A DNA stretch of 64,000 nt, taken from the NCBI GenBank assembly GCA_947629775.1, contig CANRFA010000002.1, forward strand, positions 106,338 to 170,337, in the 5' to 3' direction. The stretch's first letter is position 1. Each line of letters opens with the position of its first letter. Shown piece after piece: positions 51,268 to 61,611 of this stretch. This DNA is from an uncultured Oscillospiraceae bacterium. Its GTDB lineage: Bacteria; Bacillota; Clostridia; Oscillospirales; Oscillospiraceae. A program made the position numbers and the translations under genes. The notes beneath the pieces are model-generated. The model made no database searches and was not told where the DNA came from. It saw only the letters and a program-made list of their open reading frames with translations.

Positions 51268-51320
51268 GAAAAAGAGAGCCCTGCGGGACCTGGTGCGGCG
51301 GGCCGGCAGGGAAGCGGAAC

Positions 51321-51363
51321 GCGCGCGGAATCCGTCTCTGGACGGGCTCCGCGCGCATTTTTT
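51321..51363 (+). terminator. Intrinsic terminator of garR
   Basis: GCGCGCGGA (51321-51329) pairs with TCCGCGCGC (51348-51356), with CCGTC/GACGG inside, followed by ATTTTTTTC. The following 300 nt to 51660 hold no gene I can support. Confidence 0.93.
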
Positions 51364-51669
51364 CAAAATCTGCTGCCTGGATGCGCAGGGACACCCTTAT
51401 GGTGCAGCGGGAACCGGCTTTGCGGGGAGGAGAGTCTCTGTTCCATGGAGAACAGGACACGGTCGGAGGCAGAGTAACTGCACGTTTCATCCGGTTCACA
51501 CTGTCCGGTTGGGAAAGACCGGTGGCTGGACAGTCGGCTCAGCCATGGAACCAGCATCCTGCGCTGGCCTGCCTGGGGGTAGACGGAGCGGTCTCCATCC
51601 GGAAGGCGGACAGATGGAGCGAAGCGCATCAGAGGCCGGTGTGGGATGCCTGCGGGCGAAAAACAGAAC

Positions 51670-51701
51670 GTGCGGAATCCGCTCTCGGGCGGATTCCGCA
51701 C
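51670..51701 (-). terminator. Terminator of the lipoprotein gene
   Basis: GTGCGGAATCCG (51670-51681) and CGGATTCCGCAC (51690-51701), a perfect 12-bp stem. On the minus strand GTTCTGTTTTTC follows. Confidence 0.75.
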
Positions 51702-51713
51702 GCATGTTTCAGT

Positions 51714-52373
51714 TCAGTCCAGGGCGCTGAGGCTCAGCCAGAGAGGAATGTCGTCCAGACCTTCCACCCCCTCCGGGTACGTGACGTAGGCGCTGGCGAA
51801 GCTGTTGGCACCCTTCATCAGGATCAGGATATGGACGCTGCCGGCCTCGCTCCAGGTAGCGGACCAGTTTCCGTAGGGATCCTCTTCGTAGGAGCTGCCC
51901 TCCGGCAGGTCTGCCTGGGCTCCGCTGTATTGCGAGTACTCCTCCACGGTATCGGGCATGGGGGTATTGGCTGCTTCAAAGACTTCCGGGCCGAAGCGGT
52001 TTACCTGAATGAGGATTCCCTCCCGGGTGAAGCTGACGTAGGGGATGGAAAGTTCCTCCTGGGTGCCAGTGGTCACTTCAAAGCCCTCCGGCAGGGAGAA
52101 GACGCCAATGCCGTCTACCAGGTAGTCGGTCAGGCGGCCGGAAAGGGAGGAAGAGGCAGCGGCCTGGGAGGAAGCACCCTCAGCGGAAGAATCCGAGGCG
52201 GAGCCGTCTTCGGAGGCGTCAGACCCGGAAGCGCTGGCGGAGGAAGCCTCCGAATAACTTCCGGAGGGTGTGCTGTGACCGAAATAAAGCTTGGCGTTTT
52301 CGAAGTTACACCCGGTCAGAAGTCCCGCGCACAGAGACAGGGACAGAAGCAGGACTGGGATGCGTGTACTCAA
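51714..52373 (-). CDS. Putative lipoprotein (219 residues)
   Basis: The TTG start at 52373 has AAGGAGG 8 nt upstream. A short basic start, a hydrophobic core and the lipobox LLTGC give lipid attachment at about Cys22. A Ser/Ala/Asp/Glu-rich linker runs to about residue 80. The 140-residue globular domain (LPEGFEVTTGTQEELSIPYV, then SWSEAG-like and LSLSALD ends) I do not recognise. Monocistronic, anchored outside the membrane. Confidence 0.78.
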   Translation of the reverse strand: MSTRIPVLLLSLSLCAGLLTGCNFENAKLYFGHSTPSGSYSEASSASASGSDASEDGSASDSSAEGASSQAAASSSLSGRLTDYLVDGIGVFSLPEGFEVTTGTQEELSIPYVSFTREGILIQVNRFGPEVFEAANTPMPDTVEEYSQYSGAQADLPEGSSYEEDPYGNWSATWSEAGSVHILILMKGANSFASAYVTYPEGVEGLDDIPLWLSLSALD

Positions 52374-52498
52374 GGGTATTGCCTCCTTCCAGATGGCCGG
52401 GACGGGAGAGATCATCGTTCCGGCTTCTTTGTACCAGGAAAAGCGATGGCAGGCGGATCTGCCTGGAAACAGGCGCTGGAGGAGAGGTCAGCTCGCCT

Positions 52499-52845
52499 CC
52501 AGGGCGTGGTTCAGGATGTCAGGGGTCTCAGTGACGCAGCTGTCCACATAGCGTCTCACGCCTCTGTGGAAGTACTGATAGAGGACGCCGGACTGCAGAT
52601 TACCCTGGCCGTCTGTTCAGCAGGAATCAGTCTTGCGGCAAAGTTCAGGACGATGAGGGCACCCAGGTGGCGGCTTCGCCGGAGGGTCGGGTGCGGACCA
52701 GCCGCAGCAGACGGGCGACGGAGGGAGCGAGGAAGCCCGGATCCGCCAGAAAGGAGAGACCGTCCGCTCTGCTTTTCCGGATCCGGCTGCGCAGTTCCTC
52801 TTTGGATTTCAGGGCCAATCCTGCCCAAAAAGCGTTGATTTTCAA
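52499..52845 (-). pseudogene. Possible broken gene between lipoprotein and carB
   Basis: Two protein-like stretches lie in different minus-strand frames. KINAFWAGLALKSKEELRSR and on to LRLVRTRPSGEAATW is at 52645-52842. GNLQSGVLYQYFHRGVRRYV and on to LNHALEAS ends at 52499. One stop and one frameshift separate them, and there is no ribosome binding site. No family recognised. Chance coding-like sequence in GC-rich DNA is the alternative. Confidence 0.3.
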
Positions 52846-52921
52846 CCAGTATATATCAGATTTCCTCCAAAGTAAAGGGCCGGGAGGAGAGAATCCGGGA
52901 AAACAGGGCGGACAGAGCGGG

Positions 52922-52953
52922 AAAAGCGCCTCTCCTCGGAGGAGGAGAGGCGC
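52922..52953 (-). terminator. Intrinsic terminator of carAB
   Basis: On the minus strand GCGCCTCTCCT, 6-nt loop, AGGAGAGGCGC, then TTTTCCC. Confidence 0.85.
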
Positions 52954-52960
52954 GAAAGAA

Positions 52961-55900
52961 TCAGATCTTCGTGATATCGATGGGGCGCAGGGAGACAGAG
53001 CGGCTCTGCTGGCGAACGGTGAGCAGAGCCCGGGCGGTGTCGATGGCGGTAACGCAGCAGACGGAGTGCTCGACGGCGCTGCGCCGGATCCGGAACCCGT
53101 CCGTATCGTGGCGGCGTCCCTTGTTGGGCGTATTGATGATGAGACTGACGGTACCGGAGGCGATCATATCCAGAATGTTGGGGTGGGCCTGGGAGATCCG
53201 GTTCACCCGCCGGCAGGAGATGCCGTGTTCGTTGAGGTAGTCGCAGGTGCCGGAGGTGGCGTACAGTTCCACGCCCATGTCATCGAAGCCTCGGGCGATG
53301 CCCAGCAGTTCCGGCTTGTCCTCGTCCTTGACCGTGACGATGACCCGGCCACCATACTTGGGGACCCGGAGGCCGCAGCCCTTGAAGGCTTTCAGCAGGG
53401 CCTGAGGATAGGTTTCGGCCAGGCCCAATACTTCGCCGGTGGATTTCATCTCGGGACCCAGGCCGGTATCCACGTCGGTGAGCTTCTCGAAGGAGAAGAC
53501 CGGGGCCTTGACCGCAAAGTAGGGCGCTTCCCGCCAGATGCCGGTGCCATACTCCATGTCCTTCAGCTTTTCGCCCAGCATGACCCGGGTGGCCAGGTCG
53601 ATGATGGGGACGCCGGTGACCTTGGAGATGTAGGGGATGGTGCGGGAGGAGCGGGGGTTGACCTCGATGACGTAGATGTCATCGTCGTAGAGGATGTACT
53701 GGGCGTTGATGAGGCCGATGACCCCCAGATGGCGGGCCATGTTTCGGGTGTGGCGGAGGATAAGATCCCGGTGCTTCTGTTCCAGGTGCAGAGGCGGATA
53801 GACGGCGATGGAGTCGCCGGAGTGGACGCCTGCCCGCTCCACGTGTTCCATGATGCCGGGGATGAGGATATCCTCCCCGTCGTAGACGCCGTCTACCTCC
53901 AGCTCCCGGCCCATCAGGTACTTGTCCACCAGGATGGGGTGCTCCTGCACGGTGAGGTTGATGATGCGCATGAACTCTTCAATGTCGCGGTCGTTGTAGG
54001 CGATCTCCATGCCCTGGCCGCCCAGTACATAGGAGGGGCGGACCAGTACAGGGTAGCCCAGTTCGTGGGCGGCGTCCAGGGCCTCCCGGGTGGTGAAGAC
54101 GGTTTTTCCTTTCGCCCGGGGGATGCCGCACTGCTGGAGGATTTCGTCGAAGCGCTCCCGGTCCTCGGCGGCGTCCACGCCGTCGGAGGAGGTGCCCAGA
54201 ATCCGTACGCCCATGTCTGTGAGGGCTTTGGCCAGTTTGATGGCGGTCTGCCCGCCGAACTGCACCACGGCTCCCCAGGGCTTTTCCTGTTCCACGATGT
54301 TCTGTACGTCCTCCGCCGTGAGAGGCTCGAAGTACAGTTTGTCCGCCACATCGAAGTCGGTGGAGACAGTTTCCGGGTTGTTGTTGACGATGATGGTCTC
54401 GTAGCCCCGTCTGGCAAAAGCCCAGACGGAGTGGACGGAGCAGTAGTCGAATTCGATGCCCTGGCCGATGCGGATGGGGCCGGAGCCCAGCACCAGGACC
54501 TTCTTTTTCCCGGAACCGGAGTCCACCGCTTCGTTTTCTCCATCGTAGGAGGAGTAATAGTAGGGGGTTTCCGCGTCAAACTCGGCGGCGCAGGTGTCCA
54601 CCATTTTAAAGGAGGGGACGATTCCGTACTGTTCCCGCAGCGCCTTGACCTCCGCCTGGGTCATGTGAAGCAGAGTTCCGATGTAGCTGTCCGCGAAGCA
54701 CATCTCCTTGGCCCGGCGGAGAAGATCCGCGTCGGGGATGCCCCGGCAGGCCTTCAGTTCCTCCTCCATGTCGATGATGCGGCGAAAGCCGTCCAGGAAC
54801 CAGATGTCCATCTTGGTGATGTGGTTGATCTTCCGGGGGGAGAAGCCTCTGCGCAGAGCCTCCGCCACCACAAAGAGCCGCTCATCCGTGACGTTGACCA
54901 GCAGATCCTCGATCTCGTCCGTGTAGAGGTGCTCCAGTTTGTCCAGCTTCAGGGCCCGGACGTTGAGTTCCAGGGAGCGGATGGCCTTCATCAGGGCTCC
55001 CTCGAAGGAGTTGGCGATGGCCATGACCTCGCCGGTGGCTTTCATCTGGGTGCCCAGGGTACGGCTGGCGGTGGTGAACTTGTCAAAGGGCAGGCGGGGA
55101 ATCTTCAGCACGCAGTAATCGATAGTGGGCTCGAAGCAGGCCGTGGTTTTGCCGGTGACGGCGTTGGGAATCTCGTCCAGGGTGTAGCCCAGGGCGATCT
55201 TCGCCGCCACCTTGGCGATGGGATAGCCGGTGGCCTTGGAGGCCAGGGCAGAGGAGCGGGACACGCGGGGGTTGACCTCGATGACGGCGTACTCAAAGGA
55301 GTCCGGGTTGAGCGCGAACTGGCAGTTGCAGCCGCCCTCAATCTCCAGGGCGGAAATGATATCCAGAGCGGCGGTGCGCAGCATCTGGAACTCCTTATTG
55401 GCCAGCGTCTGGGTGGGGGCCACTACAATGGAGTCACCGGTGTGGACGCCTACGGGATCGATGTTCTCCATGGAGCAGACCTGGATCACGTTGCCCGCAG
55501 AGTCCCGCATGACTTCGAATTCGATCTCTTTCCAGCCGGCGATGCAGCGCTCGATGAGCACCTGGCCCACCCGGCTGAGGTTGATGCCGCGGTCCGCGAT
55601 CTCCCGCAGAGAGGGTTCATCGTAGGCGATGCCTCCGCCCGTGCCGCCCAGAGTGTAGGCGGGACGGACGATGACCGGGTAGCCGATGCTGCCGGCGAAG
55701 GCCACCGCGTCCTCCACGTTTTCCACCACTTCCGAGGTGACGCAGGGCTGTCCGATGGATTCCATGCAGTCCTTGAAGCCCTGGCGATCCTCCGCCTTGC
55801 GGATGGACTCGGGGCTGGTGCCCAGCAGGCGGACCCCATACTGCGCCAGCGTGCCGTTTTCATGGAGCGCCATGGCCATGTTGAGGCCGGTCTGTCCGCC

Positions 55901-56170
55901 CAGAGTGGGCAGGATGGCGTCGGGACGCTCCAGGTCGATGACCTGGGTGATGGAAGGGATGTTCAGAGGCTCGATGTAGACGTGGTCGGCGATGTCCTTG
56001 TCGGTCATGATGGTGGCCGGGTTGGAGTTGACCAGCACTACTTCGATGCCCTCCTCTTTGAGGGCCCGGCAGGCCTGGGTGCCGGCGTAGTCAAATTCGG
56101 CGGCCTGGCCGATGACAATGGGGCCGGAGCCCAGAACCAGGACCTTGCGGATGTTGGGATCCTTCGGCAT
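52961..56170 (-). CDS. carB: Carbamoyl-phosphate synthase large subunit
   Basis: A 1069-residue full-length CarB built of two homologous ATP-grasp halves (residues 1-400 and 550-935), an oligomerisation domain and a C-terminal MGS-like allosteric domain. [21 protein letters not shown] and [20 protein letters not shown] open the two halves. The allosteric end carries [17 protein letters not shown]. It makes carbamoyl phosphate for pyrimidines and arginine using ammonia from CarA. Its ATG overlaps the carA stop by one base (TAATG). Confidence 0.97.
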   Translation of the reverse strand: MPKDPNIRKVLVLGSGPIVIGQAAEFDYAGTQACRALKEEGIEVVLVNSNPATIMTDKDIADHVYIEPLNIPSITQVIDLERPDAILPTLGGQTGLNMAMALHENGTLAQYGVRLLGTSPESIRKAEDRQGFKDCMESIGQPCVTSEVVENVEDAVAFAGSIGYPVIVRPAYTLGGTGGGIAYDEPSLREIADRGINLSRVGQVLIERCIAGWKEIEFEVMRDSAGNVIQVCSMENIDPVGVHTGDSIVVAPTQTLANKEFQMLRTAALDIISALEIEGGCNCQFALNPDSFEYAVIEVNPRVSRSSALASKATGYPIAKVAAKIALGYTLDEIPNAVTGKTTACFEPTIDYCVLKIPRLPFDKFTTASRTLGTQMKATGEVMAIANSFEGALMKAIRSLELNVRALKLDKLEHLYTDEIEDLLVNVTDERLFVVAEALRRGFSPRKINHITKMDIWFLDGFRRIIDMEEELKACRGIPDADLLRRAKEMCFADSYIGTLLHMTQAEVKALREQYGIVPSFKMVDTCAAEFDAETPYYYSSYDGENEAVDSGSGKKKVLVLGSGPIRIGQGIEFDYCSVHSVWAFARRGYETIIVNNNPETVSTDFDVADKLYFEPLTAEDVQNIVEQEKPWGAVVQFGGQTAIKLAKALTDMGVRILGTSSDGVDAAEDRERFDEILQQCGIPRAKGKTVFTTREALDAAHELGYPVLVRPSYVLGGQGMEIAYNDRDIEEFMRIINLTVQEHPILVDKYLMGRELEVDGVYDGEDILIPGIMEHVERAGVHSGDSIAVYPPLHLEQKHRDLILRHTRNMARHLGVIGLINAQYILYDDDIYVIEVNPRSSRTIPYISKVTGVPIIDLATRVMLGEKLKDMEYGTGIWREAPYFAVKAPVFSFEKLTDVDTGLGPEMKSTGEVLGLAETYPQALLKAFKGCGLRVPKYGGRVIVTVKDEDKPELLGIARGFDDMGVELYATSGTCDYLNEHGISCRRVNRISQAHPNILDMIASGTVSLIINTPNKGRRHDTDGFRIRRSAVEHSVCCVTAIDTARALLTVRQQSRSVSLRPIDITKI

Positions 56171-57252
56171 TACTGTACACCTCCCATGGATGCGATGAAG
56201 CGGTCAAAGAGATATTCCGTGTCCCGGGGGCCGGGGCTGGCTTCGGGATGGAACTGGGTGGAGAAGCAGCTGGGACGGCGGTAGCGCAGCCCTTCGCAGG
56301 TGCCGTCGTTGACGTTGACATGGCTGACCTGGGCGATGGCGGGATCCACGGTGTCCGAGAGTACCATGTAGCCGTGGTTCTGGCTGGTGATGAAGACCCG
56401 GCCCGCTTCCAGATCCCGGACGGGATGGTTGCCGCCCCGGTGGCCGTAATCCAGCCGTCCGGTGCGGGCGCCGGTGGCCAGAGCCAGCATCTGGTGGCCC
56501 AGACAGATGGCGTAGATGGGGATGTCGGAGTTGTAAAGCTTCCGGATCTCCCGGATGATCGCCGTGTTGTCCGCCGGGTCGCCGGGGCCGTTGGTGAGCA
56601 TGACGCCGTCGTATCCTCCGGCGAGGATGGTTTCGGCGGGCGTGGAGGCGGGGAATACCGTTACGGCGCAGCCGCGGCGGCGCAGGCACTCCACGATGTT
56701 GCGCTTGACGCCGTAATCCAGGACCGCGACCCGGTGGGTCCGGTCGCCGTGGGCTTCCAGGTCCGTGGGCTCCGCGCAGGTGACCCGCTCCACAGTATGT
56801 TCCACCCGGTAGGCGCGGATCCGTTCCAGGGCTTCCTCCACATGAAAATGCTCCGCGCAGGTGAGCATTCCGTTCATGCTCCCCTGACTGCGGAGTATTC
56901 TTGTCAGCGCCCGGGTATCCACATCTTCTATACCGGGAATGTTATATTGTTTCAGATAAGCGTCCAGCGTGCCCTCGCAGCGGAAGTTGCTTCCCCGGGG
57001 GGACAGATGACGGACGACGAAGGCAGAGGCCCAGGGACGGAGGGACTCGTTGTCTTCATGGTTGACGCCATAGTTGCCGATGAGAGGATAGGACATCACG
57101 ATCCCCTGTCCCGCATAGGAGGGATCGGTGAGAATCTCCTGATAGCCTGTCATCGATGTGTTGAAAACCATTTCGCAGACGCACTCGGCGGTGCTTCCGA
57201 TACTTCTGCCGGTAAACACGCTGCCGTTGGCCAGAATCAGTGTTGCCTTCAT
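56170..57252 (-). CDS. carA: Carbamoyl-phosphate synthase small (glutaminase) subunit
   Basis: A 360-residue glutamine amidotransferase. The N-terminal CarA domain has [13 protein letters not shown] and [20 protein letters not shown]. The class I glutaminase has the nucleophile Cys in [14 protein letters not shown] and the His/Glu of [13 protein letters not shown] chose ATG 57252 (AGGAGG about 12 nt upstream); a GTG at 57261 is only 3 nt from that site. The promoter is at 57286-57314, giving a leader under 40 nt, too short for a PyrR attenuator. Confidence 0.96.
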   Translation of the reverse strand: MKATLILANGSVFTGRSIGSTAECVCEMVFNTSMTGYQEILTDPSYAGQGIVMSYPLIGNYGVNHEDNESLRPWASAFVVRHLSPRGSNFRCEGTLDAYLKQYNIPGIEDVDTRALTRILRSQGSMNGMLTCAEHFHVEEALERIRAYRVEHTVERVTCAEPTDLEAHGDRTHRVAVLDYGVKRNIVECLRRRGCAVTVFPASTPAETILAGGYDGVMLTNGPGDPADNTAIIREIRKLYNSDIPIYAICLGHQMLALATGARTGRLDYGHRGGNHPVRDLEAGRVFITSQNHGYMVLSDTVDPAIAQVSHVNVNDGTCEGLRYRRPSCFSTQFHPEASPGPRDTEYLFDRFIASMGGVQ

Positions 57253-57285
57253 ATGGTTCACACGCCTCCTCTTTCTGAATTCTAA

Positions 57286-57314
57286 ATTTTAGCGGAAAAC
57301 CATCTCGGGCGCAA
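57286..57314 (-). promoter_or_regulatory. Promoter of carAB
   Basis: Minus strand TTGCGC (57309-57314), a 17-nt spacer and TAAAAT (57286-57291). Confidence 0.7.
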
Positions 57315-57444
57315 GAAGCGGTTTTTCCGGAATCTGCAGGCGGGAACGGCCTGCTTTTGGGTATTTCGCAGTATGAAAGGAGGGAAAGCGGGGTATACTT
57401 CCCGGCGCGGGCCCCGCCCGCGGATTTCAGGACGGAGGTGTCCC

Positions 57445-58119
57445 ATGTTTACCGGTCTTATCCGCACCATGATCTTCTATCTGGTCATTATTGTGGGCAT
57501 CCGGCTCATGGGGAAGCGTCAGGTGGGAGAGCTGGAGCCCTCCGAACTGGTGCTGTCCCTGCTGATTGCGGATCTGGCGGCCGTACCCATGCAGGACTAC
57601 GGGATTCCCATCACCACCGGAATCTTCCCCATCCTGACCCTGCTGTGCCTGACCATGATCCTCTCGGTGCTGACCATGAAGAACATCCGCTTCCGGGCTC
57701 TGCTGTGCGGGCGGCCCAGCATCGTGATCCGGGACGGGCAGATCCAGCAGCAGGAGATGGCACGCAACCGCCTGACCGTGGACGAGCTGCTGGAGGAGCT
57801 GCGCAGCCGGGGGTACACGGATCTCTCCGTGGTGAAGTACGCGGTCCTGGAGACCAGCGGGCAGCTGTCCGTGCTGCCCTATGCCAACCAGAAACCGCCC
57901 ACAGCCCGGGATCTGGAAGTCTCCGTGACGGAGGGAGGTCTGCCTCTGGTGGTGGTCAGCGACGGATGCCTGCTGGAGCACAACCTGGAGGCTCTGGGAC
58001 GCACCCGAACCTGGGTGGAGCGGGAGATCCGCAATCGGGGGTGCTCCGGCCTGGAGGACGTCTTCCTGCTGCTGGTGGACCAGGCCGGGGGTGTCTATCT
58101 GGCCCCGAAGGAGGAGTAA
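57445..58119 (+). CDS. DUF421/YetF-family membrane protein
   Basis: A 224-residue protein with three N-terminal transmembrane helices and a cytoplasmic YetF domain. IRLMGKRQVGELEPSELVLSLLIADLAAVPM and GRPSIVIRDGQI are family hallmarks, shown here across residues 18-48 and 90-105; RNRLTVDELLEELRSRGY follows. GGAGGTG precedes the ATG. Role in Bacillus is linked loosely to spore or membrane properties; not established. Forms a two-gene operon with the DUF4363 gene. Confidence 0.88.
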   Translation: MFTGLIRTMIFYLVIIVGIRLMGKRQVGELEPSELVLSLLIADLAAVPMQDYGIPITTGIFPILTLLCLTMILSVLTMKNIRFRALLCGRPSIVIRDGQIQQQEMARNRLTVDELLEELRSRGYTDLSVVKYAVLETSGQLSVLPYANQKPPTARDLEVSVTEGGLPLVVVSDGCLLEHNLEALGRTRTWVEREIRNRGCSGLEDVFLLLVDQAGGVYLAPKEE

Positions 58120-58122
58120 AGC

Positions 58123-58530
58123 ATGACGAAACCGAGGCGGGAGCACCCCATGTTCCGTCTGTGGAGCGCGGCGGCCATTCTGGCGTTGCTGCTGGGACTC
58201 TCTCTGGCGAACGCCTGGTATGTCCGGCGTCTGACGGCCGGGATCGGGGCACATCTGGAGCAGGCGCAGCTGCTGGCGGAAGCGGACAGCTGGGCGGAGG
58301 CGGAGGCTCTGACCCGACGGGCCTGGCAGGACTGGGATGGGGAGAAGCGTTATGTCTACTCCCTGCTCCAGCACGAAGACGCAGACCAGATCCTGCGCAG
58401 TTTCCGGGCCGTGCTTCAGTATGTAAAGATCGAGGAGATGGACCAGTACGCCGCCGCCAACGCGGAGCTCATTGCCCAGCTGGAACTGCTCAGCGAGATG
58501 GAGCAGCCTTCGCTGCTCAATGTATTCTGA
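58123..58530 (+). CDS. DUF4363-family membrane-anchored protein
   Basis: A 135-residue protein with one N-terminal membrane helix (LWSAAAILALLLGLSLANAW) and a helical extracellular part (EADSWAEAEALTRRAWQDWD). The pairing with DUF421 3 nt upstream is characteristic of Clostridia. No function is known. Its last 14 nt overlap the end of convergent dapF. Confidence 0.82.
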   Translation: MTKPRREHPMFRLWSAAAILALLLGLSLANAWYVRRLTAGIGAHLEQAQLLAEADSWAEAEALTRRAWQDWDGEKRYVYSLLQHEDADQILRSFRAVLQYVKIEEMDQYAAANAELIAQLELLSEMEQPSLLNVF

Positions 58531-59308
58531 CCTCGCCTTCGCACACCCAGCGGGCGGGGCCGGTGAGCAGCAGACGCCCATGTTCCATTTCGGTCTCCAG
58601 AGTACCGCCTGGGAGCCGGAGAAACAGGTGCGCTCCGCACAGGCCCAGAGCCCGGGCGGCGGCGTGGACAGCGCAGGCTCCGGTGCCGCAGGCCAGCGTA
58701 ATGCCGCTGCCCCGTTCCCAGACCCGCACGATGGCGTGGTCCCGGTCCGGGACGGCGGCAAATTCCACATTGGAGCGTTCGGGCAGATCCGGATGTCGCT
58801 CCAGAAGGGGGCCCAGTCGCTCCAGCGGGATGGTGGCGGGATCCGGACAGAAGAGAACGGCGTGGGGATTGCCCACGGAAACGGGGATGGCAGTGAGCGC
58901 GGTGCCTTCCACCGGCAGAGTGACTGCCGGGGCCAAAACGGCCTCACCCATATCCACCGTAACGCGATCCACTTCGCCGTCCAGGATCCACAGCCGCAGA
59001 CGGCGGGGGCCGGCGTCCGTGTCGATGGTGAGGGACGTGCGGTCCGTCAGGCCTTTTTCCCAGACATAGCGTCCCAGACAGCGGATGCCGTTGCCGCACA
59101 TGGCCCCCCGGGAGCCATCGGCGTTGTACATTTCCATGGCGAAGTCTCCGCCCCGGCCGGGACAGATACAGATCACGCCGTCTGCCCCTGGTCCGAAGTG
59201 GCGGTCCGAGAGGCGGACCGCCAGAGCGGGAAGATTCTCCGGCTTTCCGGCCAGGCAGTCGAGGTACAGATAGTCGTTGCCCAACCCTTCCATTTTAGCA
59301 AAGCGCAT
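58517..59308 (-). CDS. dapF: Diaminopimelate epimerase
   Basis: A 263-residue cofactor-free racemase of lysine and peptidoglycan synthesis, converting LL- to meso-diaminopimelate. The two catalytic cysteines are in MYNADGSRGAMCGNGIRC and TLACGTGACA; GLGNDYLYLD is the N-terminal mark. GGAGG precedes the ATG. The 3' end overlaps the convergent DUF4363 gene by 14 nt with no room for a terminator. Confidence 0.96.
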   Translation of the reverse strand: MRFAKMEGLGNDYLYLDCLAGKPENLPALAVRLSDRHFGPGADGVICICPGRGGDFAMEMYNADGSRGAMCGNGIRCLGRYVWEKGLTDRTSLTIDTDAGPRRLRLWILDGEVDRVTVDMGEAVLAPAVTLPVEGTALTAIPVSVGNPHAVLFCPDPATIPLERLGPLLERHPDLPERSNVEFAAVPDRDHAIVRVWERGSGITLACGTGACAVHAAARALGLCGAHLFLRLPGGTLETEMEHGRLLLTGPARWVCEGEVRIH

Positions 59309-59402
59309 AGTCAGCCTCCTGATCCGGCGGAAGCGATGGAGAGACCGCCGCTTCCGGATGGTTCCGTGTTCAGGCTATGCACGCGAAGGGGCGGGGGTGC
59401 GT

Positions 59403-59948
59403 TCAGGGCTGCACGCCCAGGTCCCGCAGGATCTGGCGGGCGGCTTCCGCCGCCCGGAGGCCGGAGTCCATGGCCCGCTTCTGAATGGAGCGGTGGGCCT
59501 CCTCCTCGGTCAGTCCCTTGCGCTGAATCAGCAGGTTCTTGGCCCGGTTGACCAGTTCCTGTTCGGCGCTGGTACGGCGGGGCCGTACGTATTTCTCCAG
59601 CCGGTGGCCGAACTGCAGCAGCAGACGGACCGTGGAGAGAGCCTCTTCCCGGGGCAGGGGAGTGGCCAGTTTATAGATTTCCGGACTGTCGCAGGCATCC
59701 AGCATGTGCTGCGGGCCCACCAGAAGCAGGGAGCAGATCGGGGGAAGATCCTCGAAGAGCCATTCGGCGGGACCGTCCGGAAGATGGGGAGAGCAGACGA
59801 CGCAGTAGCAGGTCTGTCTGGACAGAAGTCTGCGTATCTGGTCTCCGGAGCGGCAGAGAACGCAACGGGCGGTTCCGGAGCTCTCGATCAGAGAGCAGAA
59901 CTGTTTGCCCGCGGCGGGATTCTCAAACGCGACGATCACCGTATCCAA
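59403..59948 (-). CDS. ANTAR-domain response regulator (RNA-binding antiterminator)
   Basis: A 181-residue protein with a degenerate receiver-like N-terminal domain (residues 1-110; the phosphorylatable Asp pocket is not clear) and a C-terminal ANTAR three-helix domain. The marks are LVNRAKNLLIQRKGLTEEEAH and RRAMD-type KRAMDSGLRAAEAARQIL. ANTAR proteins bind RNA with paired hexaloop hairpins and stop termination. I chose the TTG at 59948, 6 nt behind AGGAAGG. It lies 33 nt downstream of glnA on the same strand, and a matching leader sits before the divergent type III glutamine synthetase. Confidence 0.88.
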   Translation of the reverse strand: MDTVIVAFENPAAGKQFCSLIESSGTARCVLCRSGDQIRRLLSRQTCYCVVCSPHLPDGPAEWLFEDLPPICSLLLVGPQHMLDACDSPEIYKLATPLPREEALSTVRLLLQFGHRLEKYVRPRRTSAEQELVNRAKNLLIQRKGLTEEEAHRSIQKRAMDSGLRAAEAARQILRDLGVQP

Positions 59949-59981
59949 GACGAACCTTCCTCTCCGGCGCAATCCGGCCCA

Positions 59982-61307
59982 TCAGTAGGTTACAAGGTAT
60001 TTTTCGATCTCCCAGCTGGAAACCCGGGTCTGGTATTCGCTCCACTCCCGACGCTTGCCTTCGATGTAGTGGCGGGAGACGTGGGGACCCAGTACGTCCA
60101 GAAGGAGGGCATCCTTCTCCAGGGCGTCCAGGGCGTCCTTCAGGGTTTCCGGCAGAACCTCCAGCTTCTCCAGTTCCTGGGGCTGGAGGGCGTAGACATC
60201 GCCGACGCGCTCGGCGGGGGGCGTCAGATCCCGGCGGATGCCGTCCAGTCCGGCCGCCAGGCAGGCGGCGATGGCCAGATAGGGGTTGCAGGCAGGGTCC
60301 GGGCTGCGCAGTTCCACCCGGGTGGCGTGGCCCCGGTCGGCGGGGATGCGGATCAGAGTGGAGCGGTTGGAGGACGACCAGGACAGATAGCGGGGGGCCT
60401 CGTAGCCGGCGCCCAGGCGTTTGTAGGAGTTGACCAGGGGATTGGTGAGCGCGGTCAGCCCCTGGGCGTGGGCCAGCAGGCCGGCGATGAAGGCGTAGGC
60501 GCTGCGGGAGAGCCCCTTCTCTCCGGCTTCATCGAAGAAGACGTTGCGTCCGTCCTTGAAGAGGGACATGTTCAGATGCATGCCGGACCCCGCCACCCCG
60601 TAGATGGGTTTGGGCATGAAGGTGGCGTGAAGGCCGTTCTTCTGGGCCAGGGTCTTGACCGCCAGCTTCATGGTCATGATCTTGTCCGCTCCGTCCAGGG
60701 CGTCCACATAATGAAAGTCGATCTCGTGCTGACCCCGGGCGCACTCGTGGTGGCTGGCCTCGATGACAAACCCCATGCTCTCCAGGTTCATGCAGACCTC
60801 CCGGCGGGTGGATTCCCCGTGGTCCAGGGGACCGAGGTCGAAATAGCCCGCCTCGTCCCGGGTCTGCGTGGTGGGCCGGCCCTGCTCGTCGGTCTCAAAG
60901 AGGAAGAACTCCAGCTCCGGACCGATGTTGAATACGTCGAAGCCAAGGTCCCGGGCCTCCTGGATCTGCCTGCGGAGAATCCGGCGGGGATCTCCCACAA
61001 AGGGGGAGCCGTCGTGGTTGCTTACGTCGCAGATCATGCGGGCGACCTTGCCCTGGGAGGGCCGCCAGGGGAAGATGGCGAAGGTGTCCAGGTCCGGGCA
61101 CAGGCGCTGATCCGACTCATAGATGCGGGTGAACCCCTCGATGGAGGAGCCGTCGAACATGACGCCGTTGTTGACTGCCTTCTCAATCTGCGAGGCTGTG
61201 ATGGCCACGTTTTTCAGCTGGCCGAAGATGTCTGTGAACTGGAGGCGGATGAATTCGATCTCCTCTTCCTCGACCATACGGACGATGTCTTCTCTGGTAT
61301 ATCCCAT
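59982..61307 (-). CDS. glnA: Glutamine synthetase, type I
   Basis: A 441-residue GS I-alpha enzyme that makes glutamine from glutamate, ammonia and ATP. VMFDGSSIEGF, GPELEFFLF, HHECARGQHEIDFHY, GSGMHLNMSL and RVELRSPDPACNPYLA supply the metal and ATP sites. The adenylylation loop and 25-residue insert of I-beta enzymes are absent, so feedback control should follow the Bacillus-type pattern. AAAGGAG precedes the ATG. Followed by the ANTAR gene. Confidence 0.97.
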   Translation of the reverse strand: MGYTREDIVRMVEEEEIEFIRLQFTDIFGQLKNVAITASQIEKAVNNGVMFDGSSIEGFTRIYESDQRLCPDLDTFAIFPWRPSQGKVARMICDVSNHDGSPFVGDPRRILRRQIQEARDLGFDVFNIGPELEFFLFETDEQGRPTTQTRDEAGYFDLGPLDHGESTRREVCMNLESMGFVIEASHHECARGQHEIDFHYVDALDGADKIMTMKLAVKTLAQKNGLHATFMPKPIYGVAGSGMHLNMSLFKDGRNVFFDEAGEKGLSRSAYAFIAGLLAHAQGLTALTNPLVNSYKRLGAGYEAPRYLSWSSSNRSTLIRIPADRGHATRVELRSPDPACNPYLAIAACLAAGLDGIRRDLTPPAERVGDVYALQPQELEKLEVLPETLKDALDALEKDALLLDVLGPHVSRHYIEGKRREWSEYQTRVSSWEIEKYLVTY

Positions 61308-61364
61308 GTGCGATCGCTCCTTTCCGGGGCCGCCCGCGGGGGATGCGGGTGTCCTCCAGGGGCA

Positions 61365-61393
61365 AGTATTGCACGGAACCGGGGGGCTGTCAA
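61365..61393 (-). promoter_or_regulatory. Promoter of glnA-ANTAR gene
   Basis: Minus strand TTGACA (61388-61393), a 17-nt spacer and AATACT (61365-61370). The leader of about 50 nt has no ANTAR-type hairpins. Confidence 0.75.
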
Positions 61394-61577
61394 GTGTGGA
61401 TTTTGAAGGATTTTTTCAGGAACTTTCATTTATGACGCTCCAGAGGGCCTGATTTGGTGGGAAACTGGTAAAAACATGCAGGATTTTAACCTGGGCTTGC
61501 ATAATGGGAGGGCTGCTCTTGTGGAATTTCCCCAGGAAGGGTTCCGGATCGGGCGGTTTTTTTGTGAGCTTGCCGTA

Positions 61578-61606
61578 TTGCAAAAAGCCCCCCGCTGGAG
61601 TAGAGT
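61578..61606 (+). promoter_or_regulatory. Promoter of glnN
   Basis: TTGCAA (61578-61583), a 17-nt spacer and TAGAGT (61601-61606). The start point falls near 61612, exactly at the first hairpin of the leader. Confidence 0.65.
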
Positions 61607-61611
61607 AATGA

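Noticed and set aside
52667..56284. A 1205-codon open frame opposite carB
   Set aside because: Low-complexity Gly/Asp/Val-rich translation without start signals. It is the mirror of carB codons in GC-rich DNA.
57262..57290. PyrR attenuator before carAB
   Set aside because: The promoter lies so close to carA that the leader is too short for an anti-terminator and terminator.
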